Of a stretch of 64,000 nucleotides of DNA, positions 56,991 through 64,000 are shown one piece after another. The stretch comes from Lysobacteraceae bacterium (GTDB lineage Bacteria; Pseudomonadota; Gammaproteobacteria; Xanthomonadales; Xanthomonadaceae): contig SCUI01000010.1 in the NCBI GenBank assembly GCA_004297225.1, forward strand, positions 582,687-646,686, read 5' to 3'. Every line of letters starts with the position of its first letter. Positions within the stretch are counted from its first letter, which is position 1. The position numbers were made by a program, and so were the translations under genes. Below the pieces are notes generated by a model. It made no database searches. It saw nothing but the letters and a program-made list of their open reading frames with translations, and was not told the DNA's origin.

Positions 56991-58105
56991 AGCTCGTCCC
57001 AGGCACGACCTTCCCGCGCATCCACGACCTGTACGTCGGCCGCGTGCTGCTGGGCACGGTGCTGATGACCTGGGCGGTCCTGGTCGGACTGGATTTCGTC
57101 ATCGGCGGCCTGATGCCGGAGATCGGCGACATCGGCGAGGGCGACTACACCTTCTCCTCCGCGCTGGTGTACGTCATCTACACCGTGCCGCGCCGCGCCT
57201 ACTTCCTGTTCCCGACCGCGGCGGTGATCGGCACCCTGATGGGGCTGGGCCACCTGGCCACGACCTCGGAGCTCACCGCGCTGCGCGCGCTCGGCCTGTC
57301 GCGCAGGCGGCTGGGGCTGGCGGTGGCGATGGCATTGGCGGTGCTGACCGCGCTGATGGTGCTGAACGGCGAGACGCTCGCGCCGTGGGGCCAGCGCCGC
57401 GCGGACGCGCTCAAGGCCTCGGCCAAGTCGCCCGACCTTATCGTGGCGCAGTACTCGGGACTGTGGGCGCGCGAGGGCAACACTTTCCTCAACGCCGGCA
57501 GCGGCGAGGAACACAGCGACGGCCAGGAGACCTGGTTGCAGCTGCGCGACGTGCACCTGTACGAGTTCAGCGAGGAAGGTCGCCTGGAGTCGATCGCCCG
57601 CGCGGCCACCGCCGAGCATCGTAGCGGCGGCTGGCTGCTGCGCGACGTGCATCGCACATGGTTCGAGGCGCGCGCCGTGACCCAGACCGAATCGCTGGAG
57701 GAGCGCTGGGAATCCCGGCTCGATCCGACCGCGCTCGCCGCAAGCGTGGTGCGCCCCTCCGGGCTCACGTCCTCGGCGCTGCGCAGCAGCATCGAGTACC
57801 GCAAGCGCAACGGCCTGGACGCGAGCGAATACGAGGAGCCGTACTGGGGCCGCTGGTTCTATGCGTTCAACGTGCTGGCGCTGTGCCTGGCGGCGGTGCC
57901 GTTCGCGTTCGGGACGCTGCGCAGCGGTGGACTGGGGCGGCGCGTGTTCGTGGGCATCGTGTTCGCGCTCGGCTTCTGGTTGCTGCAGACGCAGTTCGTG
58001 CGCATGGCCGGGGTCTTCAGGTTCGACTTCCGCCTCGCCTACCTGCTGCCGCCGGTGTTGATGCTCGGCATCTCGGCGGTCCTGTTCCAGCGCCGTTCCG
58101 GCTGA
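56987..58105 (+). CDS. lptG: LPS export ABC permease LptG
   Basis: Partner permease of LptF, 372 residues, with the same six-helix and jellyroll plan. It begins with FPRIHDLYVGRVLLGTVLMT and includes LMGLGHLATTSELTALRALG, the coupling-helix region, and a C-terminal LLQTQFVRMAGVF helix. The ATG at 56987 overlaps the lptF stop (ATGA). The next gene (RDD protein) starts 1 bp after its stop. Confidence 0.93.
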   Translation: MKLVPGTTFPRIHDLYVGRVLLGTVLMTWAVLVGLDFVIGGLMPEIGDIGEGDYTFSSALVYVIYTVPRRAYFLFPTAAVIGTLMGLGHLATTSELTALRALGLSRRRLGLAVAMALAVLTALMVLNGETLAPWGQRRADALKASAKSPDLIVAQYSGLWAREGNTFLNAGSGEEHSDGQETWLQLRDVHLYEFSEEGRLESIARAATAEHRSGGWLLRDVHRTWFEARAVTQTESLEERWESRLDPTALAASVVRPSGLTSSALRSSIEYRKRNGLDASEYEEPYWGRWFYAFNVLALCLAAVPFAFGTLRSGGLGRRVFVGIVFALGFWLLQTQFVRMAGVFRFDFRLAYLLPPVLMLGISAVLFQRRSG

Positions 58106-58106
58106 C

Positions 58107-58586
58107 ATGGCAAGCGTGGGGGAAGGCGTGCGGGGGAGGGCGCTGGTGGGTTGGCGGATGCTGGCGCTGGTGTACGACGCACTTCCGGTGGTGGCGTTGT
58201 GGATGGTGGCCTCGCTGCTGTTCACGCTTGGCTTCACCTTCCTCGGCCACCACGACCTGCGCGAGAACTTCGCGCCCTTCAGCGCGCTGCAATGGCTGCT
58301 GTGGCTGGTGTGCTGGCTGGTCGCCGGTGCCTATGCGGTGCTGAGCTGGCATCGCGGCGGGCAGACGCTGGGCATGCGGCCCTGGCGCCTGCGCGTGGTG
58401 GAGGCCGCGGGCGGCAGCGCACCGTTGCGCGCGCTGGCGCTGCGTTACGCCGTGGGCACGCTGTCGCTGCTGGCCGCTGGCCTGGGCTTCTGGTGGGCCT
58501 GGATCGACCGCGACCGCCTGGCCTGGCACGACCGTGCCAGCGGCACGCGCCTGGTGCGCATGCCCAAGGGTGGCGAGGTCGGCTGA
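58107..58586 (+). CDS. RDD-family membrane protein
   Basis: The 159-residue protein has three to four membrane helices and the RDD pattern: [16 protein letters not shown] with the Arg and Asp in helix 1, and [14 protein letters not shown] plus [11 protein letters not shown] near the end, where the WHD of the motif is visible. Function of the family is largely unknown, with roles in ion or envelope homeostasis proposed. It lies between lptG (1 bp) and xerD (TGAGATG, 1-bp gap). Confidence 0.88.
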   Translation: MASVGEGVRGRALVGWRMLALVYDALPVVALWMVASLLFTLGFTFLGHHDLRENFAPFSALQWLLWLVCWLVAGAYAVLSWHRGGQTLGMRPWRLRVVEAAGGSAPLRALALRYAVGTLSLLAAGLGFWWAWIDRDRLAWHDRASGTRLVRMPKGGEVG

Positions 58587-58587
58587 G

Positions 58588-59538
58588 ATGGCCGCCACGC
58601 CCGCGGACCGGCGCCGACACGCCATGGCCCTGCCGCCCCTGCGCGACGCCGATGCCGCGGCGATCGAGGCCTTCCTCGATGGCAGCTGGGCGGAGTCCGG
58701 CCTGTCGCGACAGACGCTGGCCAGCTACCGTCGCGACCTCGAAGGCCTGGCCCGCTGGCGCGACGGCGCCGGCGGCGGCCTGCTCGGCGCCGATCGTGGC
58801 GCCCTGTTCGATTACCTGGCGGCGCGCACGCGCGACGGCTACCGGCCGCGCAGCAACGCCCGGCTGCTGTCGTCGCTGCGCGCGTTCTACGCCCACGCGC
58901 TGCGCCGCGGGCTGCGCCAGGACGATCCGACCGCATTGCTCGAGCCGCCCAAGCTGCCGCGGTCGCTGCCCAAGGCGCTGCCGGAAGGCCAGGTCGAGGC
59001 GCTGCTGGCCGCGCCCGACACCGCCAGCCCCACCGGCCTGCGCGATCGCGCCATGCTCGAACTGATGTACGCCTGCGGCTTGCGCGTGAGCGAACTGGTC
59101 GGCCTGCCCGCCACGGCGCTCAACCTGCGCCAGGGCGCGCTGCGGGTCGTCGGCAAGGGTGGCCGCGAGCGGCTGGTGCCGCTGGGCGAGGAGGCGCAGC
59201 ACTGGCTGCGGCGCTATCTCGACGAGGCCAGGCCGGTGCTGGCCGGCAAGCGCGCGGTGCCGGCGCTGTTCGTGAACGCCGGTGGCGAATCGCCGAGCCG
59301 GCAACAGTTCTGGGCGCTGGTGAAGCGCCACGCGGCGGCGGCCGGCATCGACCCGGGGCGGGTCAGTCCGCACGGGTTGCGCCACAGCTTCGCCACCCAC
59401 CTGCTCAACCACGGCGCCGACCTGCGCACGCTGCAGATGCTGCTGGGCCACAGCTCGCTGTCCACCACCCAGATCTACACCCTGGTCGCCCGCGAGCAGC
59501 TCAAGCGGCTGCACCAGCGGCACCATCCGCGCGGATGA
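58588..59538 (+). CDS. xerD: Site-specific tyrosine recombinase XerD
   Basis: This tyrosine recombinase acts at dif with XerC to resolve chromosome dimers. The 316-residue protein has an N-terminal SAM-like core-binding domain (about 22-125) and a catalytic domain with the complete set Arg166, Lys190, His262, Arg265, His288 and Tyr297 (in [43 protein letters not shown]). The start is the ATG at 58588; an upstream in-frame ATG overlaps the RDD gene. No mobile element lies beside it, so it is the chromosomal XerD and not an integrase. Confidence 0.95.
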   Translation: MAATPADRRRHAMALPPLRDADAAAIEAFLDGSWAESGLSRQTLASYRRDLEGLARWRDGAGGGLLGADRGALFDYLAARTRDGYRPRSNARLLSSLRAFYAHALRRGLRQDDPTALLEPPKLPRSLPKALPEGQVEALLAAPDTASPTGLRDRAMLELMYACGLRVSELVGLPATALNLRQGALRVVGKGGRERLVPLGEEAQHWLRRYLDEARPVLAGKRAVPALFVNAGGESPSRQQFWALVKRHAAAAGIDPGRVSPHGLRHSFATHLLNHGADLRTLQMLLGHSSLSTTQIYTLVAREQLKRLHQRHHPRG

Positions 59539-59578
59539 ACGGCGGCCACGCTTCAGCTGCGCGCCGGACGCTGCGTGC

Positions 59579-59584
59579 GACAAT
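59579..59584 (+). promoter_or_regulatory. Extended -10 element of dsbC, nearly leaderless
   Basis: TGC-GACAAT ends 7 bp before the ATG at 59592, so transcription would begin at or one base before the start codon. This also supports 59592 over the in-frame ATG at 59583. Confidence 0.4.
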
Positions 59585-59591
59585 GCCGCCC

Positions 59592-60428
59592 ATGAAGACC
59601 CTCCTGTTCCTCGCGCTGGCCGGCTTCAGCCTCAGCGCCTGCGCCGGCGACGGCGCCACCCCGGCCGCGGCCGCCAATGCCAAGGATGCGCCGGCAGCGG
59701 CCGCCGCTTCCGCCAAGTCCAAGGCAGCCCCCGGCACGCCCGAGGCGCGCGCCCGCGCCGCGCTGAAGTCGCTGGATCCGAACATGCCGATCGAGCGCAT
59801 CGAGGACGCGGCGGTGCCCGGTTTCCAGGCGGCGATCGTGGGCGGCCAGGTCATCTACGTCAGCGACGACGGCAAGTACCTGCTGCAGGGCACCGCGTAC
59901 GACATCGCGGCGCGCAAGGACCTGGGCGAGGAAGCGATGAAGGACCTGCGCGTGGAACTGCTGCGCGACATCCCGCTCAAGGATCGCATCGTGTTCGCGC
60001 CGAAGGACCCCAGGTACACGGTCACCGTGTTCACCGACGTGGAGTGCGGCTACTGCCGCAAGCTGCACGGCGAGATCGCGCAGATCAACGCGCAGGGCAT
60101 CGCGGTGCAGTACGTGGCGTTCCCGCGCATGGGCCTGGGCAGCGAGGACTTCAGGAAGATGGTGTCGGTCTGGTGCGCGGCCGACCCGAAGACGGCGCTG
60201 ACCGCCGCCAAGCTGGACCGGCCGATCCCCACCCGCGAATGCACCAACCCGGTCGCCATGCAGTTCCGGCTGGGGCAGCGCATGGGCCTGACCGGGACGC
60301 CGCTGATCCTGGCGCAGGACGGCACCGCGCTGGGCGGTTACCTTCCGCCGGAGCAGCTGCGCAAGGCACTGGACGAACTGGCCGAGGGCCAGGCACCCGT
60401 CGCCAGCACCGCCACCGGCGGCCCCTAG
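59592..60428 (+). CDS. dsbC: Thiol:disulfide interchange protein DsbC
   Basis: Periplasmic disulfide isomerase of the DsbC/DsbG type, 278 residues. The signal peptide has lipobox LSAC (Cys17), so it is probably a lipoprotein, and is followed by an Ala/Lys/Pro-rich tether, a dimerisation domain (about 50-125) and a thioredoxin domain with the active site CGYC (Cys152, Cys155) and the cis-proline in TGTPLI. Classical DsbC is soluble; the lipid anchor is a variation. It would support folding of disulfide-containing exported proteins such as the tandem paralogues, an inference. Confidence 0.9.
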   Translation: MKTLLFLALAGFSLSACAGDGATPAAAANAKDAPAAAAASAKSKAAPGTPEARARAALKSLDPNMPIERIEDAAVPGFQAAIVGGQVIYVSDDGKYLLQGTAYDIAARKDLGEEAMKDLRVELLRDIPLKDRIVFAPKDPRYTVTVFTDVECGYCRKLHGEIAQINAQGIAVQYVAFPRMGLGSEDFRKMVSVWCAADPKTALTAAKLDRPIPTRECTNPVAMQFRLGQRMGLTGTPLILAQDGTALGGYLPPEQLRKALDELAEGQAPVASTATGGP

Positions 60429-60434
60429 TACAAT
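60429..60434 (+). promoter_or_regulatory. -10 element upstream of purL
   Basis: TACAAT starts just after the dsbC stop codon, 31 bp before the purL ATG. No clear -35 (position overlaps dsbC coding sequence). Confidence 0.4.
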
Positions 60435-60465
60435 GGCGGTCCGTTAGCCACGGTATCCGCCGGAC

Positions 60466-63400
60466 ATGATCGTCCTCGAGGGCCTCCCGGCCCTGTCGCC
60501 GTTCCGCCGCGAGCGGTTGCAAGCGCGCCTTTCCGCCATCGCCCCCGACCTGCGCCTGCTGGGGGCATGGTCCGTCTACTGGGTCGAACCCGAGCCGGGC
60601 GCGCAGCCTGACGCGCAGGTCCTGCAACGCATCCTCCAGGCCGGCGACGAGCGCCAGCCACTGCCCGCCGGCGCGTGCTCGCGCTTCGTGGTGCCGCGGC
60701 TGGGCACGATATCGCCGTGGGCGAGCAAGGCCACCGAACTGCTGCACGGCGCCTCGCTGCCGGTGCAGCGGGTGGAGCGCGGCACCCGCCTCGACCTTGC
60801 CGGCTGGCCGACCGATGCCGCGGCCCAGGCCGAGGTCGGCCGGTTGCTGCACGACCCGATGACCCAGTCGCTGCTGGACGACGCGGCGCAGGGCGCGGCC
60901 CTGTTCACCACGCCGGCGCGCGGCGCGCTGGAGCGGATTCCCCTGGACGCGCTCGAAGCCGCCAACACCCGCCTCGGCCTGGCGCTGGCCGCGGACGAAA
61001 TCGAATACCTGCGCGAACGCTACGCCGAGCTGGGCCGCTACCCCAGCGACGTCGAGCTGATGATGTTCGCGCAGGCGAATTCCGAACACTGCCGGCACAA
61101 GATCTTCAACGCCAGCTGGACCATCGACGGGCGCGAGCAGCTGCAGGCCAACGGCCAGCCGCTGTCGCTGTTCCGCATGATCAAGCAGACCCACATTGCC
61201 ACCCCCGAGCACACGCTGACCGCCTACAGCGACAACGCGGCGGTGATCGAGGGCTTCGCCGCGCGCCGCTACCGGCCCGATCCGCGGACGCACGAGTACC
61301 GCGCCGAAGCGCTGGTGGACAGCGCGTTCTGCATCAAGGTCGAAACCCACAACCACCCGACCGCGATCGCACCGTTCCCGGGCGCGTCCACCGGCGCCGG
61401 CGGCGAGATCCGCGACGAGGGCGCGACCGGCCGCGGCGGCAAGCCCAAGGCCGGCCTGTGCGGCTTCAGCGTTTCGCACCTGCGCATCCCGTCGTTGCCG
61501 CAACCCTGGGAGGGCGCGCGCGCGCTGAATCCGCGGATGGCGCCGGCGCTGGAAATCATGGTCGACGGCCCGCTGGGCGCGGCCGCGTTCAACAACGAGT
61601 TCGGCCGGCCCAACCTCACCGGATATTTCCGCAGCTTCGAGCTGCGCGAAGGCGACCTTGCGGATGGAACCCGGCTGGATCGCGCCTACGACAAGCCGAT
61701 CATGCTGGCCGGCGGCCTCGGCGCGATCGACAGGGCGATGGTGGCCAAGCGCAAGCTTTCGCCGGGCGACGCGGTGGTGGTGCTCGGAGGTCCGGCGATG
61801 CTGATCGGCCTGGGTGGCGGCGCGGCCAGTTCGGTCGCCTCCGGCGAAAGCGCGCAGGACCTGGATTTCGCCAGCGTGCAGCGCGACAACCCGGAGATGG
61901 AGCGCCGCTGCCAGGAAGTGATCGACCGCTGCGTCGGCCTCGGCGAGGACAACCCGATCCTGTCGATCCACGACGTCGGCGCCGGCGGCCTGTCGAACGC
62001 GATCCCGGAACTGCTGCACGACTCCGGCGTCGGCGGCGTGATCGACCTGGCGCAGGTGCCCAGCGACGATCCCTCGCTGTCGCCACTGCAGTTGTGGTGC
62101 AACGAATCCCAGGAACGCTACGTGCTGGGCCTGCCGCAGGAGCGTGTCGCCGAATTCGCCGCGCTGTGCCTGCGCGAGCGTTGTCCGTTCGCCGTCGTGG
62201 GAGTGGCGACGGCGGAGGAGCGGCTGGTGTGTGGTTACGGGGTGCCCGGCGTAAACCGTTCAACGCTGCCCATCGACCTCCCCATGGACGTCCTCTTCGG
62301 CAAGCCGCCGAAGATGCACCGGGACACCGCGCATCCGGCGCCACCGCGGTGGCCGGCGCTGGATACCGGCGCGCTCGACCTGCGCGACGCCGCGTTGCGC
62401 GTGCTGGCGCATCCGACCGTCGCCGCGAAGTCGTTCCTGGTGACCATCGGCGACCGCAGCGTCGGCGCGATGACCGCGCGCGACCAGATGGTCGGCCCGT
62501 GGCAGTTGCCCGTCGCCGATTGCGCGATCACCCTGTCGGATTACGAAAGCTACGCAGGCGAGGCGATGGCGATCGGCGAGCGCGCGCCGCTGGCGCTGCT
62601 CGACGCCGCCGCGGCCGCGCGCATGGCGGTGGGCGAAGCGATCACCAACCTGTGCGCCGCGCCGGTGGACTCGATGGCGCGGATCAAGTTGTCCGCGAAC
62701 TGGATGGCGGCCGCCGGCCACGACGGCGAGGACGCGCGCCTGTTCGATGCCGTGCGCGCGCTGGGCCTGGAACTGTGCCCGGAACTGGACCTCGCGATTC
62801 CGGTCGGCAAGGATTCGCTGTCGATGCAGGCCATCTGGAAAAGCGGGAACGGGGAACGGGGAACCGGGAATGGAGGCGGCACGCACAAGTCCCTCTCTCC
62901 CGTGTCGCTCGTGGTCACCGCGTTCGCGCCCGTGGAAGACGTGCGCGGGCAGTTGACGCCGTTGCTGGATCGCGACGTCGACAGCGAGTTGTGGCTGATC
63001 GGCCTGGGTGGCGGGCGCCAGCGTTTGGGAGGTTCGATCCTCGCGCAATGCCATCCCGATGCCGGCGCCAGCGCGCTGCCGGCGTTCAGCGGCGAGGGCG
63101 AAGGCCTGGGTGTGCCGGACCTGGACGACCCGCAGCGCCTGCGCGCGTTCTTCGAACTCATCCGCGACGCCCGCGCCGCCGGGCTGCTGCTCGCCTACCA
63201 CGACCGGTCCGACGGTGGCGCCTTCGCCGCGCTGGCGGAAATGGCGTTCTGTTCGCACGTGGGCCTGGACATCGTCCTCGATGGCTGGGGCGCCGAGCGG
63301 ATCGAAAACGTGTTCCGCACGCTGTTCAACGAGGAACTCGGCGCGGTGGTGCAGATCGCCACCGAGGATCGCGCCGCGTTCGCCGACATGGTCGCCAGGC

Positions 63401-64000
63401 ACGGGCTGGTGGATTGCGCGCAACGCATCGCCCGCCCGACCACCGCGCCGCAGGTGCGCGTGCTCGACGACTTCGACGTGCTGGCGCAGTGGCGCTGGGA
63501 GGAGCTGTTCGACGCATGGTGGTCGGTGACCCACGCGATCCAGCGCCTGCGCGACAACCCGGGTTGCGCCGACGAGGAACGCGAGCACGCGCGCCGCTTC
63601 GAAGCGCCCGGCCTGTCCCCGCAGCTCGCCTTCGATCCGGCCGAGGACATCGCCGCGCCGTTCATCGCCACCGGCGCCAGGCCGAAGATCGCGATCCTGC
63701 GCGAGCAGGGCGTCAACGGCCAGCTGGAAATGGCGGTGGCGTTCGAGCGCGCCGGCTTCCGCGCGTTCGACGTGCACATGAGCGACCTCATCGCCGGACG
63801 CGCGCGGCTGCAGGATTTCGCGGGCTTCGCCGCCTGCGGCGGCTTCAGCTATGGCGACGTGCTCGGCGCGGGCCGCGGCTGGGCCACCAGCATCCTGGAA
63901 CGTCCGCAACTTCGCGAGATGTTCGAGGCCTTCTTCGCCCGTGGCGACAGCTTTGCGCTGGGCGCCTGCAACGGCTGCCAGATGCTCAGCCAGCTGCGCG
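60466..64000 (+). CDS. purL: Phosphoribosylformylglycinamidine synthase PurL (3' partial)
   Basis: Large single-chain FGAM synthase of de novo purine synthesis, cut by the right edge after about 1178 of roughly 1300 residues. It has the [17 protein letters not shown] and [20 protein letters not shown] motifs, [18 protein letters not shown], and the start of the C-terminal glutaminase domain ([24 protein letters not shown], nucleophile Cys in GACNGCQML). An oddity is a 14-residue Gly/Asn-rich insert (about residues 793-806, [14 protein letters not shown]) encoded by a GGGAAYGGGG-type repeat. The start ATG at 60466 gives [18 protein letters not shown]. Confidence 0.96.
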   Translation, partial: MIVLEGLPALSPFRRERLQARLSAIAPDLRLLGAWSVYWVEPEPGAQPDAQVLQRILQAGDERQPLPAGACSRFVVPRLGTISPWASKATELLHGASLPVQRVERGTRLDLAGWPTDAAAQAEVGRLLHDPMTQSLLDDAAQGAALFTTPARGALERIPLDALEAANTRLGLALAADEIEYLRERYAELGRYPSDVELMMFAQANSEHCRHKIFNASWTIDGREQLQANGQPLSLFRMIKQTHIATPEHTLTAYSDNAAVIEGFAARRYRPDPRTHEYRAEALVDSAFCIKVETHNHPTAIAPFPGASTGAGGEIRDEGATGRGGKPKAGLCGFSVSHLRIPSLPQPWEGARALNPRMAPALEIMVDGPLGAAAFNNEFGRPNLTGYFRSFELREGDLADGTRLDRAYDKPIMLAGGLGAIDRAMVAKRKLSPGDAVVVLGGPAMLIGLGGGAASSVASGESAQDLDFASVQRDNPEMERRCQEVIDRCVGLGEDNPILSIHDVGAGGLSNAIPELLHDSGVGGVIDLAQVPSDDPSLSPLQLWCNESQERYVLGLPQERVAEFAALCLRERCPFAVVGVATAEERLVCGYGVPGVNRSTLPIDLPMDVLFGKPPKMHRDTAHPAPPRWPALDTGALDLRDAALRVLAHPTVAAKSFLVTIGDRSVGAMTARDQMVGPWQLPVADCAITLSDYESYAGEAMAIGERAPLALLDAAAAARMAVGEAITNLCAAPVDSMARIKLSANWMAAAGHDGEDARLFDAVRALGLELCPELDLAIPVGKDSLSMQAIWKSGNGERGTGNGGGTHKSLSPVSLVVTAFAPVEDVRGQLTPLLDRDVDSELWLIGLGGGRQRLGGSILAQCHPDAGASALPAFSGEGEGLGVPDLDDPQRLRAFFELIRDARAAGLLLAYHDRSDGGAFAALAEMAFCSHVGLDIVLDGWGAERIENVFRTLFNEELGAVVQIATEDRAAFADMVARHGLVDCAQRIARPTTAPQVRVLDDFDVLAQWRWEELFDAWWSVTHAIQRLRDNPGCADEEREHARRFEAPGLSPQLAFDPAEDIAAPFIATGARPKIAILREQGVNGQLEMAVAFERAGFRAFDVHMSDLIAGRARLQDFAGFAACGGFSYGDVLGAGRGWATSILERPQLREMFEAFFARGDSFALGACNGCQMLSQLR
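62845..62873 (+). repeat. GGGAAYGGGGAAC-type repeat inside purL
   Basis: The 29-nt G-rich tract has four G-runs in the pattern GGGAACGGGGAACGGGG, then AACCGGGAATGG. It is in frame within purL and matches the tract at 42935-42963 (opposite strand) at 26 of 29 positions. It could form a G-quadruplex on the coding strand. Confidence 0.8.

Noticed and set aside
58588..59538. Phage integrase marking an integrated element
   Set aside because: The tyrosine recombinase has XerD features and housekeeping neighbours, with no attachment-site duplication or phage genes.

Overview
This 64 kb window is chromosomal DNA of very high GC content and dense gene packing from a gammaproteobacterium of the Xanthomonadaceae, most likely the Lysobacter/Luteimonas side of the family. 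Three things point there: a type II secretion operon in the Xps order E-F-G-H-I-J-K-L-M-N(C)-D, an O-antigen locus sitting between metB and etfA as in Xanthomonas, and xanthomonad-style repeats. Family assignments rest on reading motifs and gene order; no database search was possible. I found no tRNA, rRNA, CRISPR array, insertion sequence or prophage.

Layout. (1) 1-10092: an almost complete type II secretion operon (gspE is cut by the left edge), with most neighbouring genes overlapping. (2) 10093-13217: two tandem paralogues encoding exported proteins of unknown function. Each is followed by a near-identical terminator, and the first has a long structured leader. They sit directly downstream of the secretin. 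(3) 13239-31197: a glycan island. Leftward genes for a GT2 glycosyltransferase and a sulfotransferase are followed by a rightward acyltransferase, metB, an O-antigen ABC exporter (wzm, wzt), a giant sulfotransferase/coiled-coil/GT4/GT2 fusion and a polytopic membrane protein. Facing them is a leftward operon that starts with etfB-etfA and runs without gaps into wecB, a membrane-anchored GT2, a GNAT-MaoC fusion, a small flippase-like protein, wecE and a lipoprotein.

(4) 31275-38170: sulfate permease, cysD and cysNC (PAPS synthesis), a methyltransferase, and the two subunits of a CoA-transferase. (5) 38251-42322: a secreted metzincin protease with FG-GAP-like repeats (a plausible type II substrate) and ETF-ubiquinone oxidoreductase, which completes the ETF chain. 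(6) 42303-47519: an Mla-like lipid transport operon, a ThrE-like exporter and an H-NS family protein. (7) 47599-64000: housekeeping genes proS, pssA, a very short holD-like gene, rimI, valS, holC, pepA, lptF, lptG, an RDD protein, xerD, dsbC and purL (cut by the right edge).

How it fits together. LptFG, the Wzm/Wzt exporter and the island enzymes all serve the LPS surface. The leftward sugar operon looks able to make and attach an N-acylated 4-amino-4,6-dideoxyhexose, perhaps 3-hydroxyacylated through the MaoC domain. Sulfate uptake and PAPS synthesis lie close to two sulfotransferase domains, which suggests a sulfated surface glycan. The most unusual items are the tandem exported paralogues, the fusion glycan enzymes, the minimal psi subunit, and short family-type repeats lying in frame inside purL and valS.
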